A DNA stretch of 45,436 nt, from positions 1 to 45,436 of the forward strand of contig VSPN01000018.1 in the NCBI GenBank assembly GCA_009775355.1. The letters are read 5' to 3'. Under the pieces are notes generated by a model. The model worked only from the letters and a program-made list of their open reading frames with translations, ran no database searches and was not told the origin of the DNA. This DNA is from Muribaculaceae bacterium. Lineage in GTDB: Bacteria; Bacteroidota; Bacteroidia; Bacteroidales; Muribaculaceae. The position numbers and the translations under genes were made by a program. Shown here one piece after another: positions 8,396 to 17,639 of this stretch; positions within the stretch are counted from its first letter, which is position 1, and the number at the start of each line of letters is the position of its first letter.

Positions 8396-10006
8396 ATGGG
8401 GAGTTTTCTTGCGTATATGATTCAGGTGGCTATCGTCATGACGCTGCTTTATCTGGCTTACAAGTGGCTGATGTCGACCACCACATTTCATGCCTTCAAC
8501 AGAGGAGTGCTTCTCGCCATATATGCCGTGTCATGGCTTCTGCCGGCATTGCCGGGGCTGCTGGCTTCCCACGCGACGTCTGGAACTGTAGAGGTCGGAT
8601 TTCCGGTAATGGTCTCGCTGGTGGATTCTTCTCCGGTCGAAACAGTCTCTCCGTTCGACTGGCTGCGTCTCTTGCTTTGGATATACATGGCGAGTGTAGG
8701 GCTTGCTCTGCTTTTCACACTTGCCGGGACGTTGAGGATGGCGGCTTTGATCGCAGGCGGCGTCCGATATAAAAAGGATGGATACACGCTTGTTGTCTCG
8801 CGCCGTGCGCCCGGACCGTTCAGCTGGGGCGGTTATGTCGTGATCCGCCCGGAGGATCTTGATGATTCGTGCGCGATGATACTTGCTCATGAACGTGCCC
8901 ATCTGCGGCTCTGTCACTGGCTTGACCTCATTCCGGCGCAACTCACTGCGGCGCTCCAGTGGTTCTCGCCTGCGGCGTGGCTCATGATGCGCGAGGTCAA
9001 AGACAACCATGAGTTTCAGGTTGACCGTATTGTCGCCGGCAACGAGCCGGCGGAATATCAGCTTATGTTATTAAAAAAGACTGTCGGCTCAAGTTTTCCA
9101 GTCTTCGCCGACAGTCTGCATCACAAATCACTAATTAAAAAACGTATCATTATGATGATGAGTAAAAAATCGAGTCCGAAGCGCCATGTAGCGGCACTCG
9201 CTCTCCCCGCGGTTGCGGCAGTTGCGGTTCTGACCCTTTCGCAGCCTGCAGTGGCTGACGTGGTCGACAGTTTTTCGGCGGCAACGCTGAGCGATGTTTC
9301 TGAAAGCAAAGTTAATGCTTCAGACGCAAATGTGCAAATCCCGGCCACTGGGTCGTCTGCTTTCGATCAGGAGAGTCGTAGTGCGGTAGTTATAGATTCC
9401 GATAACGACGGAATCGTGACTGAAGAATCGTCGGCTTTGGCTGATGAAAAAGAAAGTGTCGCTCCGGTGTCAGCGGCAACGCAGCTCGCTGAGAACCCGG
9501 AAGCTGAGAACGGCACTACCGCCATGGTGACATTTATCGACGGAAAGAAACAGGATATTAATGATCTGAAGGATATCGATCCTTCCTCCATCGCCTCAAT
9601 GGCAATAGTCAAGAATGATCCTGCCTATCCTCAGGGAAAAATCATGATCGTCACAAAATCGGGCGAGGCGTCAGATGAAGGCCACGTGCATGTCGCTGCT
9701 GAAAAGACGGCCGAATATAAAGGCGGTCAGGGAGCGTTCATGGAGTTCCTGTCGCAGAATATCAAATGGCCTGTGGGAGTGGCTCAGACCGAGACTCCCT
9801 TGACAGTGAGGGTGATCCTGCAGTTCACGATCGGCACAGACGGACAGATCAGCGACTTGAAGACATTGCGCTCTCAGGGTGATGAGTTTGATGCCGAGGC
9901 AAAGAGAGTTCTCCTTCTTACGAGCGGAAACTGGATTCCCGCAGAGAACGACGGAAAACCCGTTGCAAGCAAATTTACGGTGCCTGTTACATTCAAAAAC
10001 AAATGA
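8396..10006 (+). CDS. BlaR1-type M56 membrane metalloprotease with C-terminal TonB domain
   Basis: This 536-residue protein belongs to the BlaR1/MecR1 M56 peptidases. The N-terminal ~120 residues hold transmembrane helices. The zinc site HERAH is at 165-169, with a further acidic ligand region in REVKDNHEF. Another membrane helix lies near 262-288, followed by a Ser/Ala/Glu-rich linker and a TonB C-terminal fold (about 440-536). There is no penicillin-binding sensor domain as in staphylococcal BlaR1, so the stimulus is unknown and need not be a beta-lactam. The ATG at 8396 follows AAAGGAGGAG, a rare clear Shine-Dalgarno here; a GTG at 8390 is the alternative start. Confidence 0.88.
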   Translation: MGSFLAYMIQVAIVMTLLYLAYKWLMSTTTFHAFNRGVLLAIYAVSWLLPALPGLLASHATSGTVEVGFPVMVSLVDSSPVETVSPFDWLRLLLWIYMASVGLALLFTLAGTLRMAALIAGGVRYKKDGYTLVVSRRAPGPFSWGGYVVIRPEDLDDSCAMILAHERAHLRLCHWLDLIPAQLTAALQWFSPAAWLMMREVKDNHEFQVDRIVAGNEPAEYQLMLLKKTVGSSFPVFADSLHHKSLIKKRIIMMMSKKSSPKRHVAALALPAVAAVAVLTLSQPAVADVVDSFSAATLSDVSESKVNASDANVQIPATGSSAFDQESRSAVVIDSDNDGIVTEESSALADEKESVAPVSAATQLAENPEAENGTTAMVTFIDGKKQDINDLKDIDPSSIASMAIVKNDPAYPQGKIMIVTKSGEASDEGHVHVAAEKTAEYKGGQGAFMEFLSQNIKWPVGVAQTETPLTVRVILQFTIGTDGQISDLKTLRSQGDEFDAEAKRVLLLTSGNWIPAENDGKPVASKFTVPVTFKNK

Positions 10007-10073
10007 CATCGATACTTCACGACATGAAGATGTTTCATGAGATACGGAAATAGAGTTTCCCATACAGTTCTGT

Positions 10074-10109
10074 CAGCCGGTCGTAAAACGCGACCGGCTG
10101 ATTTTTTTT
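10074..10109 (+). terminator. Terminator of the blaI-blaR1 operon
   Basis: The stem CAGCCGGTCG (10074-10083) pairs with CGACCGGCTG (10091-10100), followed by a run of T. Confidence 0.9.
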
Positions 10110-10144
10110 ATGGACTAAAATTTCATGGTTTTGAAAATCTTTAT

Positions 10145-10152
10145 TAATTTTG
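10145..10152 (+). promoter_or_regulatory. Possible -7 box for dapF
   Basis: TAATTTTG fits TAnnTTTG. The nearest TTTG (10130-10133) is only 11 bases upstream, so the -33 element is unclear. The leader to the dapF start would be about 105 bases. Confidence 0.4.
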
Positions 10153-10263
10153 CAATGTGGAAAATGTTTTTTTCGCAACATGATACAGGAGCTGCCTGAT
10201 CAGCTTCCATAAGTTTCTACAGAAAGATTTTCTTCCGCGACGCCGCCACACGGCGTAACCGCT

Positions 10264-11121
10264 ATGAAAAAAGATCAAAAAAAAATCCCGTTCTCCAAGA
10301 TGCATGGCGCCGGCAACGACTACATCTATATCGACGCCACCCGGGAGATTCCCAATGACCTTTCAGATCTCGCCCGCAGAATGAGCGACATCCACTTCGG
10401 CATAGGCTCTGACGGCCTCGTAGCCATAATGAAATCTGAAGTGGCCGATTTCAGGATGCGCATGTTCAATTCCGACGGCTCGGAAGCCGAGATGTGCGGC
10501 AACGCTTCGCGCTGCATCGGCAAGTATGTCTACGATCGCGGTCTTACTGCGTCAACCGAAGTCTCGCTTGAGACGCATGCCGGCATAAAGATTCTGCATC
10601 TGCATGTGTCGGACGGCGAGGTGGAGTCTGTCACTGTCGATATGGGCGAACCCTGTCTGAAGCCGGAGTCAATCCCGGTTCTTTCTTCCGGCAAGGACTC
10701 CATGATCTCGGAGACAGTGACGGTCGGGGACATATCATATCCTGTCACTGCAGTGAGCATGGGCAATCCCCACGGTGTGATATTCACCGACCGCATCACC
10801 GACCGTCAGGTGCTTGCCGAGGGACCGCGGCTTGAGATTGCTCCGATATTTCCACGCAAAGCAAATATCGAGTTCGCGAGGGTGATCGATCAGCGCACGA
10901 TCGAGATGCGCGTATGGGAACGTGGCACCGGCGAGACGTTCGCCTGCGGCACCGGAGCATGCGCCACGGCTGTGGCCGCCGCGCTCAACGGGCTTGCCGG
11001 ACGCGACGTCGAGATGCGCCTTCGTGGCGGAACACTCCGCATCCGCTGGGACGAGGAGACAGGCCATGTATTCATGACTGGCCCGGCGGCTTTCATATGC
11101 GACGGAGAGTTCTATCTCTGA
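10264..11121 (+). CDS. dapF: Diaminopimelate epimerase
   Basis: DapF converts LL-diaminopimelate to meso-diaminopimelate, the precursor of lysine and of peptidoglycan cross-links, using two cysteines without a cofactor. Both are present: Cys78 in EMCGNASRC and Cys228 in FACGTGACAT. The length, 285 residues, is normal. dapL follows 32 bases later, so two consecutive steps of the aminotransferase variant of the DAP pathway are encoded together. The N-terminal motif FSKMHGAGNDYIYID confirms the start region. Confidence 0.97.
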   Translation: MKKDQKKIPFSKMHGAGNDYIYIDATREIPNDLSDLARRMSDIHFGIGSDGLVAIMKSEVADFRMRMFNSDGSEAEMCGNASRCIGKYVYDRGLTASTEVSLETHAGIKILHLHVSDGEVESVTVDMGEPCLKPESIPVLSSGKDSMISETVTVGDISYPVTAVSMGNPHGVIFTDRITDRQVLAEGPRLEIAPIFPRKANIEFARVIDQRTIEMRVWERGTGETFACGTGACATAVAAALNGLAGRDVEMRLRGGTLRIRWDEETGHVFMTGPAAFICDGEFYL

Positions 11122-11153
11122 CGAAACAAATGATTCAGTAAAAAATAAAAAAG

Positions 11154-12383
11154 ATGAAAATCAACGATAATTTCGAAAAACTTCCCGAGTCGTATCTTTT
11201 CTCGACCGTGGCCGCAAGACTCCGCGCATACCGTGAGGAGCATCCCGAAGCTGACGTGATCCGAATGGATATCGGCGACGTGACTCTTCCGGTGCCACAG
11301 GCAGCTATCGCGGCCATGCACCGCGCTGTTGACGACATGGCCGCCAAATCGACGTTTCATGGATATGGTCCCGAACAGGGTTACGACTTTCTGCGCAATG
11401 CCATTGCTGCAAATGATTATGCTGCCCGCGGAATCGCGATCTCGGCCGACGAGATATTCATTTCCGACGGTGCGAAAAGCGATCTCGGAAATCTCGGCGA
11501 CATATATTCGGAAGACAGCATAGTGGCTGTTGCCGATCCCGGCTATCCTGTCTATGTCGATTCAAACGTCATCGACGGTCGCGGCGGAGAACTCGAAGGT
11601 GGCCGCTGGAGCCGGTTCGTATACCTCGAATGCAACGAGGCCAACGGGTTCAAGCCTGTTCCTCCGGCAGTGCATGCAGATGTGATATTCCTCTGCTCTC
11701 CGGCCAATCCTACGGGAGTGTCATTCACCCGCGACGAACTCAAGGCGTGGGTGGAATACGCCCGAGCCAACCGGGCTGTCATCATATATGATTCGGCATA
11801 TTGCGCCTACATCACTTCAGAAGACGTTCCCCATTCGATCTATGAGATCGAGGGAGCCCGCGAAGTGGCGATAGAAGTGCGCAGCTTCTCGAAGACCGCC
11901 GGTTTCACCGGACTCCGCTGCGGTTACACCGTCGTGCCGTCGACGCTGACAGGCACAGACGAGGAGGGACGCGAGGTGTCGCTGCGCAAGCTCTGGCTGC
12001 GCCGTCAGACCACAAAGTTCAACGGAGCGAGCTACATCATACAGCGCGGAGCCGAGGCTCTCTATTCTCCCGAATGGAAAAAGGAGGTCCGCGAGAACGT
12101 TGACTACTATCTGGCCAACGCGTGCCTGATCCGCGACACTATGGCCCGTGCGGGCTTCACTGTCTTCGGCGGCGACAACTCACCCTACATCTGGGTCAAG
12201 TCTCCCGTCGGCGAGTCATCATGGAGTCTTTTCGACAAGTGCCTGTCGGAGGCACATATCTCCTGCACTCCCGGCGTCGGATTCGGTGCGGCGGGCGAAG
12301 GCTACATACGGCTCACAGGGTTTAATACCCGCGAGAGCACGGAGGAGGCGATGAGACGCATCCTTGAGATGTTCGGCAAATAA
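11154..12383 (+). CDS. dapL: LL-diaminopimelate aminotransferase
   Basis: DapL is a PLP enzyme that makes LL-diaminopimelate directly from tetrahydrodipicolinate with glutamate as amino donor, bypassing DapD/DapC/DapE. The protein has 409 residues, as is usual. The PLP lysine lies in SFSKTAGFTGLRCGY. Also visible are MDIGDVTLPVP near residue 38, the HGYGPEQGY motif, and SPANPTG in the cofactor domain. It lies 32 bases after dapF on the same strand and ends in its own terminator. Confidence 0.96.
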   Translation: MKINDNFEKLPESYLFSTVAARLRAYREEHPEADVIRMDIGDVTLPVPQAAIAAMHRAVDDMAAKSTFHGYGPEQGYDFLRNAIAANDYAARGIAISADEIFISDGAKSDLGNLGDIYSEDSIVAVADPGYPVYVDSNVIDGRGGELEGGRWSRFVYLECNEANGFKPVPPAVHADVIFLCSPANPTGVSFTRDELKAWVEYARANRAVIIYDSAYCAYITSEDVPHSIYEIEGAREVAIEVRSFSKTAGFTGLRCGYTVVPSTLTGTDEEGREVSLRKLWLRRQTTKFNGASYIIQRGAEALYSPEWKKEVRENVDYYLANACLIRDTMARAGFTVFGGDNSPYIWVKSPVGESSWSLFDKCLSEAHISCTPGVGFGAAGEGYIRLTGFNTRESTEEAMRRILEMFGK

Positions 12384-12393
12384 AACAACAACA

Positions 12394-12415
12394 GAGGGGG
12401 CTTCGCCCCCTTTTT
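12394..12415 (+). terminator. Terminator after dapL
   Basis: A GC stem, GGGGG-CTTCG-CCCCC, with a T run after it. Confidence 0.9.
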
Positions 12416-12450
12416 CAATTACCTATATTCATATATTGAGAGTAACACTT

Positions 12451-14640
12451 ATGTCAGATCTCAGATTCAAAAGTGTAGAGGAAGCCACCGCACGCAAGGC
12501 GGTGAAGGTCGAGCTTCCCAAAGAGAGAGTCGAGGCTTATTACGGTAAGCAGGTTTTTAACCGTCAGCGCATGTTCGAGTATCTTCCGAAAGAGACTTAC
12601 TACGCGCTGGTGTGTGCCATCGACAACCGACAGCCCCTCGGACGCGAGCTCGCCGACAGCGTGGCCGACGGCATGAAGCGCTGGGCCCTCGACAACGGAG
12701 CGCGCCACTATACCCACTGGTTCCATCCGCTCACCGGAAGCACCGCCGAGAAGCACGACGCTTTTGTCGAGCATGACGGCAAGGGGGGAGTGGTAGAGAA
12801 ATTCTCAGGTAAACTCCTCGTGCAGCAGGAACCCGACGCCTCCTCCTTCCCCAACGGCGGCATCCGCAATACTTTTGAGGCCCGCGGCTATTCAGCCTGG
12901 GATATCTCGTCTCCCGCTTTCATAGTCGACAATACTCTCTGCATCCCCACGGTCTTCGTGTCGTACACCGGCGAGAGCCTCGACTACAAGACCCCGCTTC
13001 TCCGTTCGCTCAACAGCATCGACAAGGCCGCCACTCGCGTGGCTCGTTTCTTCAATCCCGAGGTCAGCCATGTCATCTGCAATCTCGGCTGGGAGCAGGA
13101 ATACTTCCTCGTAGACGAGGCCTTGTATGCGGCGCGTCCCGACCTTGTCATGACCGGACGCACACTGATGGGTCATGAGTCTGCCAAGAACCAGCAGCTC
13201 GAAGACCACTATTTCGGCTCGATCCCGAGCCGAGTCGAGGCGTTCATGCTCGATCTTGAGCTTGAGGCCCACCGTCTTGGCATTCCTGCCAAGACCCGTC
13301 ACAACGAAGTCGCTCCCAACCAGTTCGAGCTTGCCCCCATATTCGAGGAGGCGAACCTCGCCAACGACCACAACCTGCTTCTTATGTCGGTCATGGAGGA
13401 GGTGGCACGCCGCCACAACTTCCGTGTGCTGCTGCATGAGAAGCCTTTCGCCGGCATCAACGGCTCGGGCAAGCACAACAACTGGAGTCTCGGCACCGAC
13501 ACCGGCACCCTGCTCTTCGCTCCCGGCAAGAACGAGCATGACAACTTCCGCTTCGTCACATTCGTGGCCAATGTCATGGCGGCTGTCCACAAGCACAACG
13601 GTCTTCTCAAGGCTTCGATCATCAACGCCACCAACGCCCACCGTCTCGGCGCAAACGAGGCTCCGCCGGCCATCATCTCCATGTTCCTCGGCTCTGCGGT
13701 GAGTGCTATTCTCGACAAAGTGGAGAAAGCCGATTCCATAAGCAAGATCACCATAGACGGCAAAGAGAAGATCACACTCGACATCGCTCAGATTCCCGAG
13801 CTGACTCTCGACAACACAGACCGCAACCGCACAAGCCCCTTCGCGTTCACGGGAAACCGCTTCGAGTATCGCGCCGTAGGATCATCGGCCAACAACGCTT
13901 CGGCTCTCATCGCGCTCAACGCAGCGGTGGCTGCGCAGCTTGAGGAATTCGCCGACGCTGTCGATGCCCGCGTGGCTGACGGTGAAGACCGCGAACACGC
14001 CATCCTTGACGAGGTCAAGAAACTCATCCGCCAGTCCCGCCCGATTCATTTCGACGGCAACGGATACAGCGACGAGTGGAAAGAGGAGGCAGCCCGCCGC
14101 GGACTCGACGTCGAGACTTCCGCTCCGCTCATGTACGACCGCTACATGCTTCCGCAGTCTGTCGAGATGTTCGAGAAGACAGGAGTTCTAACCAAAAAGG
14201 AGATCGAGGCCCGCAACGAGGTGAAGTGGGAGATGTTCACCAAGAAGATCCAGATCGAAAGCCGTGTGCTCGGCGATCTTGCCATCAACCACATCATACC
14301 CGCAGCCGTGCGCTATCAGTCGCTTCTTCTCGACAACGTCTACAAGATTCAGCAGCTCTTCAAAGGCTCTAAGGCCGATAGCATCTCTGCCCAGGATCTG
14401 GCGAACATCGAGGCGATCAGCGACCACATATCAGCCATCAAGAGCGGAGTCGAGAACATGGTCAACGCCCGAAAGCATGCCAACCGCATCGAATCCGAGC
14501 GTGAGAAAGCGATATCTTATCACGATGACGTCGCACCGTTCATGGAGGAGATCCGCCGCCATATCGACAAGCTCGAACTTATGGTCGACAACGAGATCTG
14601 GCCCCTCCCCAAATATCGCGAGCTTCTCTTCATCCGCTGA
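12451..14640 (+). CDS. glnN: Glutamine synthetase type III
   Basis: This 729-residue enzyme is the large GSIII form typical of Bacteroidetes; it makes glutamine from glutamate, ammonia and ATP in the cytosol. The N-terminal half includes the GSIII signature region (HWFHPLTGSTAEKHD). Catalytic motifs follow: EQEYFLVDE (metal ligands), ETRHNEVAPNQFELAP-type text at about 280-295, GSGKHNNWSL, and NRTSPFAFTGNRFEYRAVGSSAN. The C-terminal helical extension is present. The ATG at 12451 is preferred because the upstream in-frame extension would run back through the dapL terminator. It could assimilate ammonia from the urease encoded 20 kb away. Confidence 0.96.
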   Translation: MSDLRFKSVEEATARKAVKVELPKERVEAYYGKQVFNRQRMFEYLPKETYYALVCAIDNRQPLGRELADSVADGMKRWALDNGARHYTHWFHPLTGSTAEKHDAFVEHDGKGGVVEKFSGKLLVQQEPDASSFPNGGIRNTFEARGYSAWDISSPAFIVDNTLCIPTVFVSYTGESLDYKTPLLRSLNSIDKAATRVARFFNPEVSHVICNLGWEQEYFLVDEALYAARPDLVMTGRTLMGHESAKNQQLEDHYFGSIPSRVEAFMLDLELEAHRLGIPAKTRHNEVAPNQFELAPIFEEANLANDHNLLLMSVMEEVARRHNFRVLLHEKPFAGINGSGKHNNWSLGTDTGTLLFAPGKNEHDNFRFVTFVANVMAAVHKHNGLLKASIINATNAHRLGANEAPPAIISMFLGSAVSAILDKVEKADSISKITIDGKEKITLDIAQIPELTLDNTDRNRTSPFAFTGNRFEYRAVGSSANNASALIALNAAVAAQLEEFADAVDARVADGEDREHAILDEVKKLIRQSRPIHFDGNGYSDEWKEEAARRGLDVETSAPLMYDRYMLPQSVEMFEKTGVLTKKEIEARNEVKWEMFTKKIQIESRVLGDLAINHIIPAAVRYQSLLLDNVYKIQQLFKGSKADSISAQDLANIEAISDHISAIKSGVENMVNARKHANRIESEREKAISYHDDVAPFMEEIRRHIDKLELMVDNEIWPLPKYRELLFIR

Positions 14641-14666
14641 TGTAAGAGAACTGGATAATATTCAAG

Positions 14667-14703
14667 CAGGGCATCGAATGCGATCATTCGATGCCCTGTG
14701 TCT
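14667..14703 (+). terminator. Terminator after glnN
   Basis: CAGGGCATCGAATG (14667-14680) pairs perfectly with CATTCGATGCCCTG (14685-14698), with a four-base loop. A T-rich stretch follows. It lies between the convergent glnN and dus genes and may serve both. Confidence 0.85.
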
Positions 14704-14721
14704 TTTCCCGGAAGCCGGAGT

Positions 14722-15642
14722 CTATTCGATCATGGCTACGGCTGAGTGGTATTTTGCCATGTTGCCAGCTTTGCGGATGGCTTTCCATGCTTTGCGGCCG
14801 ATTTCTGCTTCGGCGTATTCCCAGAAGGGCTTGATCTTCGATATGATCTGCGAATCGCCGCAAAGGATTGATGTGTAATGGTCGAGAAGCTCGCGGTGGA
14901 AGCCGAGCATCCGTTCAATCCTTTTTGGGCGGTCCCATTCCTTCCCCTCTCCGTATTCGACGGCGAGTGACGGCCGGCCGAGCACTCCGCGTGCGGTCAT
15001 CACTCCGGCCACAGAGGGATATTTGCCGACTATTGAGGCTATGTCGCCGGGAGTGTGTATCTCTCCGTTGAACACAACCGGATTTCTGCTTTCTCCGAGG
15101 ATTGCCTCGAACTGATCCATGTGAAGGTCGCCCGAATACTGCTGCCGCGCCACTCGCGGATGCACGTCGATATGGCGGAGAGTCATGCTGTTGAGCACAG
15201 TCATCATCTCTTCCCACTCGGTCGGGTCGTCATAGCCGAGACGCATCTTGACAGAGCAGGAGAGTGCAGGGTACTTTGCAAGGACTTCCGGTATCTTTCT
15301 CCCTTCCGCGATATTGCGCAGAAATCCGGCTCCTCGTCCCTTGCCGGTCTGCAGCGGGAAAGGACAGCCCATGTTGAGGTTGACCTCCGTGGCGCCTGCG
15401 GCAGTGAGGCTTGCGAGCAGGATGTCGAGTTCTTCCATGTCGCGGAAGATTACCTGCGGTTCGAGGGTCAGACCGTCGTTGAGTTCCGAGGTGTAGTCAC
15501 GGAGATCCTGTCTGCGCAGTTCGCCGTGGTCGCAGCGGATGAACGGAGTGAAATAGCGGTTGTCGCTGCCATAGACAACATGGTGGAAGTGCCTCCACGC
15601 GGCGTCTGTATGCCCTTGAACGGGAGAGATGTATATATTCAT
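14722..15642 (-). CDS. tRNA-dihydrouridine synthase family protein
   Basis: This is a 306-residue flavoenzyme of the Dus family, which reduces uridine to dihydrouridine in tRNA. The catalytic cysteine is Cys93 in NLNMGCPFPLQTG. Other Dus landmarks are SPVQGHTDAAWR at the N-terminus (FMN site), the SVKMRLGYDD lysine motif, HPRVARQQYSG, VVFNGEIHTPGD and MTARGVLGRPSL. It is somewhat shorter than DusB (~320), and the exact subfamily cannot be assigned by eye. It faces glnN convergently. The start at 15642 is directly before the conserved ISPVQG motif. Confidence 0.9.
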   Translation of the reverse strand: MNIYISPVQGHTDAAWRHFHHVVYGSDNRYFTPFIRCDHGELRRQDLRDYTSELNDGLTLEPQVIFRDMEELDILLASLTAAGATEVNLNMGCPFPLQTGKGRGAGFLRNIAEGRKIPEVLAKYPALSCSVKMRLGYDDPTEWEEMMTVLNSMTLRHIDVHPRVARQQYSGDLHMDQFEAILGESRNPVVFNGEIHTPGDIASIVGKYPSVAGVMTARGVLGRPSLAVEYGEGKEWDRPKRIERMLGFHRELLDHYTSILCGDSQIISKIKPFWEYAEAEIGRKAWKAIRKAGNMAKYHSAVAMIE

Positions 15643-15700
15643 GTGGTATGGGTGTTTTATTCCGACACTGTCCCGGAATCAGCCGGTCAGTAATACGATG

Positions 15701-16081
15701 TCAGTTTGATGAGGGAAGAAATGTGAGTCCGACGGCAGCCAGAAGGCAGAAAAACGCCGCTATGTGGTTCCAGTGAGGTCTCTCTCCCTGAAAGATCATG
15801 ATCGCTATGACGGAGAAGACAGTAAGAGATATGACTTCCTGGATTATCTTGAGCTGGAACAGGCTGAATGGACCTCCGTTATCACGGAATCCGATTCTGT
15901 TGGCAGGAACCATCGCGCAGTATTCAAACAGCGCTATTCCCCATGACACAAGGATGACAGCGACAAGCGGCCAGTTTTTAGATATGCCGGAGTTCTGAAG
16001 TTTAAGATGTCCGTACCATGCGAACGTCATGAAGACGTTCGACACCACAAGCATCATTACGGTTATCAAAGCGGCTTTCAT
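15701..16081 (-). CDS. DUF486 (DMT-type) small integral membrane protein
   Basis: This 126-residue protein has four predicted membrane helices (about 4-24, 38-58, 77-99 and 106-123). It matches the DUF486 family, a four-helix relative of drug/metabolite transporters, through FMTFAWYGHLK, GIALFEYCAMVPANRIG and FQLKIIQEVISL. No substrate is known for the family. It lies 58 bases upstream of dus on the same strand and may share its transcript. Its start is divergent from the flavodiiron gene. Confidence 0.85.
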   Translation of the reverse strand: MKAALITVMMLVVSNVFMTFAWYGHLKLQNSGISKNWPLVAVILVSWGIALFEYCAMVPANRIGFRDNGGPFSLFQLKIIQEVISLTVFSVIAIMIFQGERPHWNHIAAFFCLLAAVGLTFLPSSN

Positions 16082-16103
16082 TGGATACTATTTTTTACGG
16101 TTG

Positions 16104-16111
16104 CAAAATTA
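16104..16111 (-). promoter_or_regulatory. -7 box for the DUF486 gene
   Basis: Read on the minus strand this is TAATTTTG, fitting TAnnTTTG. It lies 22 bases from the start codon at 16081. The -33 element is not clear. Confidence 0.5.
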
Positions 16112-16155
16112 CAAAAAAATCGGTTGTGAATTATGGCTCTTTCGCAGAAATAGAT

Positions 16156-16163
16156 TATTTTTG
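16156..16163 (+). promoter_or_regulatory. -7 box for the flavodiiron gene
   Basis: TATTTTTG fits TAnnTTTG and ends 21 bases before the ATG at 16185. It supports the shorter start, because the longer frame from 16029 would begin inside the oppositely oriented DUF486 gene. Confidence 0.6.
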
Positions 16164-16184
16164 CACCAAACAACAGAATCAATC

Positions 16185-17387
16185 ATGAACTTCAAGGAAA
16201 TTACAAGAGGTGTATATTACGCCGGCGTCAACGACCGGGTGACAACACTTTTCGAAGGCCTGTGGCCTCTCCCTTACGGAGTGAGCTATAATTCATATAT
16301 AGTCGACGGCGGTGACGGACTCGCGCTCATAGACACTGTCCGCATAGACGAAGTGCGGGAGTTTCTCGGAAACATAGGCAGGATCGCGCCCGGGCGCAAG
16401 ATCGACTGGCTTGTGGTCAACCATATGGAGCCGGACCACAGCGGCTCGATTCCCGAAGTGGTCAGGGCGTATCCGGATATCCGCATAGTCGGGAATTCGC
16501 AGACCATATCTATGATCAAAGGTTTTTACCACATAGATGACGACGGCCGTTTCCTCGAGGTCAAGGATGGCGACACTCTCGATATCGGTGGCCGGACACT
16601 GCGCTTCTATCTCACTCCGATGGTGCACTGGCCAGAGACTATGATGACATATCTGGAAGACAGCCGTCTCCTCTTTTCGGGCGATGCTTTCGGCACGTTC
16701 GGCGCGCTCGACGGCGGTGTGGTGGATTCGGAAATGGAAACAGACCGCTTCTTCCCCGAGATGTACCGTTATTATTCCAATATCGTGGGCAAATACGGCA
16801 AGTTCGTGCAGAGGGCTCTTGAGAAGCTGTCGGGGCTTCTTCCGCTTGATTACATATGCTCCACACACGGCCCTGTGTGGCACGATCGCATCAATGAGGT
16901 GATTGCCCTTACCGACCGTCTGTCATCCTGTCGCCCAGAGGCCGGGGTCACGATAGTATATGGGTCGATGTACGGCAACACCGCTGAAGTGGCCGAGGTG
17001 GTCGCACGCGAACTGTGCCGTCTCGGTGTCCGCAACATAAGGATACACAACGCGTCGCACTCATCTATGAGCGACATGATTTCTGATGCGTTCCGCTACG
17101 AGGGACTCATTGTCGGCAGCGCCACATATTCTATGGGGCTTTTCCCGCCTGTGGAGTCTTTCATGCGGGCGATGGAGACCCGCGAGATAAAAGGAAAGGT
17201 ATTTGCGGCGTTCGGAGGCTACACCTGGGCCAAGGGGTCGGTGATGGCTGAGATCGGCAAATTCAGCGAGCGTATGAATATGCCCGTCGTGGCCTCGATG
17301 GCAATGCGCCAGACACTCGACGACGCCTCGCGCGCAGAGGCCCGCGCCCTTGCGGCTTCGGTTGCATCCGCGCTGACTCTCAAGTGA
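16185..17387 (+). CDS. A-type flavoprotein (flavodiiron protein, FprA family)
   Basis: This cytosolic flavodiiron protein of 400 residues reduces oxygen to water, or nitric oxide to nitrous oxide, in anaerobes. The metallo-beta-lactamase domain carries the diiron ligands: H80-x-E82-x-D84-H85 in NHMEPDHSG, His148 in MVHWPE, Asp167 in SGDAFG and His228 in STHGP. A flavodoxin domain follows from about residue 255, with the FMN phosphate loop GSMYGNTAEV. The two-domain class A layout has no fused rubredoxin, so an external rubredoxin-type donor is expected. It is probably part of oxygen defence together with ahpCF. Confidence 0.95.
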   Translation: MNFKEITRGVYYAGVNDRVTTLFEGLWPLPYGVSYNSYIVDGGDGLALIDTVRIDEVREFLGNIGRIAPGRKIDWLVVNHMEPDHSGSIPEVVRAYPDIRIVGNSQTISMIKGFYHIDDDGRFLEVKDGDTLDIGGRTLRFYLTPMVHWPETMMTYLEDSRLLFSGDAFGTFGALDGGVVDSEMETDRFFPEMYRYYSNIVGKYGKFVQRALEKLSGLLPLDYICSTHGPVWHDRINEVIALTDRLSSCRPEAGVTIVYGSMYGNTAEVAEVVARELCRLGVRNIRIHNASHSSMSDMISDAFRYEGLIVGSATYSMGLFPPVESFMRAMETREIKGKVFAAFGGYTWAKGSVMAEIGKFSERMNMPVVASMAMRQTLDDASRAEARALAASVASALTLK

Positions 17388-17401
17388 CCAAGCAACGCAA
17401 G

Positions 17402-17460
17402 AATGACATTGCGGACGATGCCCCCGTCAGGTGAGGCAGCCGTCCGCAATGTCATTTTCA
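17402..17460 (+). terminator. Terminator after the flavodiiron gene
   Basis: AATGACATTGCGGACG (17402-17417) pairs perfectly over 16 bases with CGTCCGCAATGTCATT (17441-17456), with a 23-base loop; TTTT overlaps the end of the stem. Confidence 0.85.
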
Positions 17461-17639
17461 GGCCTGTGTCTGTTATTTCCTTATCGCATCAGGTGTAGGG
17501 CAGTCGATTGGTTTCGGCGAGGCCGGGGCCGCTATATCCAGGTTGCCATAGACATAGAGAAGATTTGTCATGAAGTTTGTCGTCACATGTAAAAAATCAT
17601 GATCTGCAGAGGATTATCTGCATTTTGTTGCCGGTCGTG
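17461..17639. other. Intergenic stretch between the flavodiiron gene and dedA
   Basis: No recognisable gene. A 32-codon minus-strand frame (17473-17571, ATG to TAA) is the only notable reading frame. It has no homology I recognise and no promoter or ribosome site. Together with the terminator, the convergent gap is about 250 bases. Confidence 0.4.

Noticed and set aside
8396..10006. Beta-lactam resistance operon
   Set aside because: There is no penicillin-binding sensor domain and no beta-lactamase gene in the neighbourhood.
12892..13641. A 249-codon open frame antisense to glnN
   Set aside because: It mirrors the strongly conserved GSIII coding sequence, has no family resemblance, and arises from the GC-rich codon use on the other strand.
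17473..17571. A 32-codon minus-strand frame before dedA (ATG to TAA)
   Set aside because: No homology, promoter or ribosome site could be named; too short to support as a gene.
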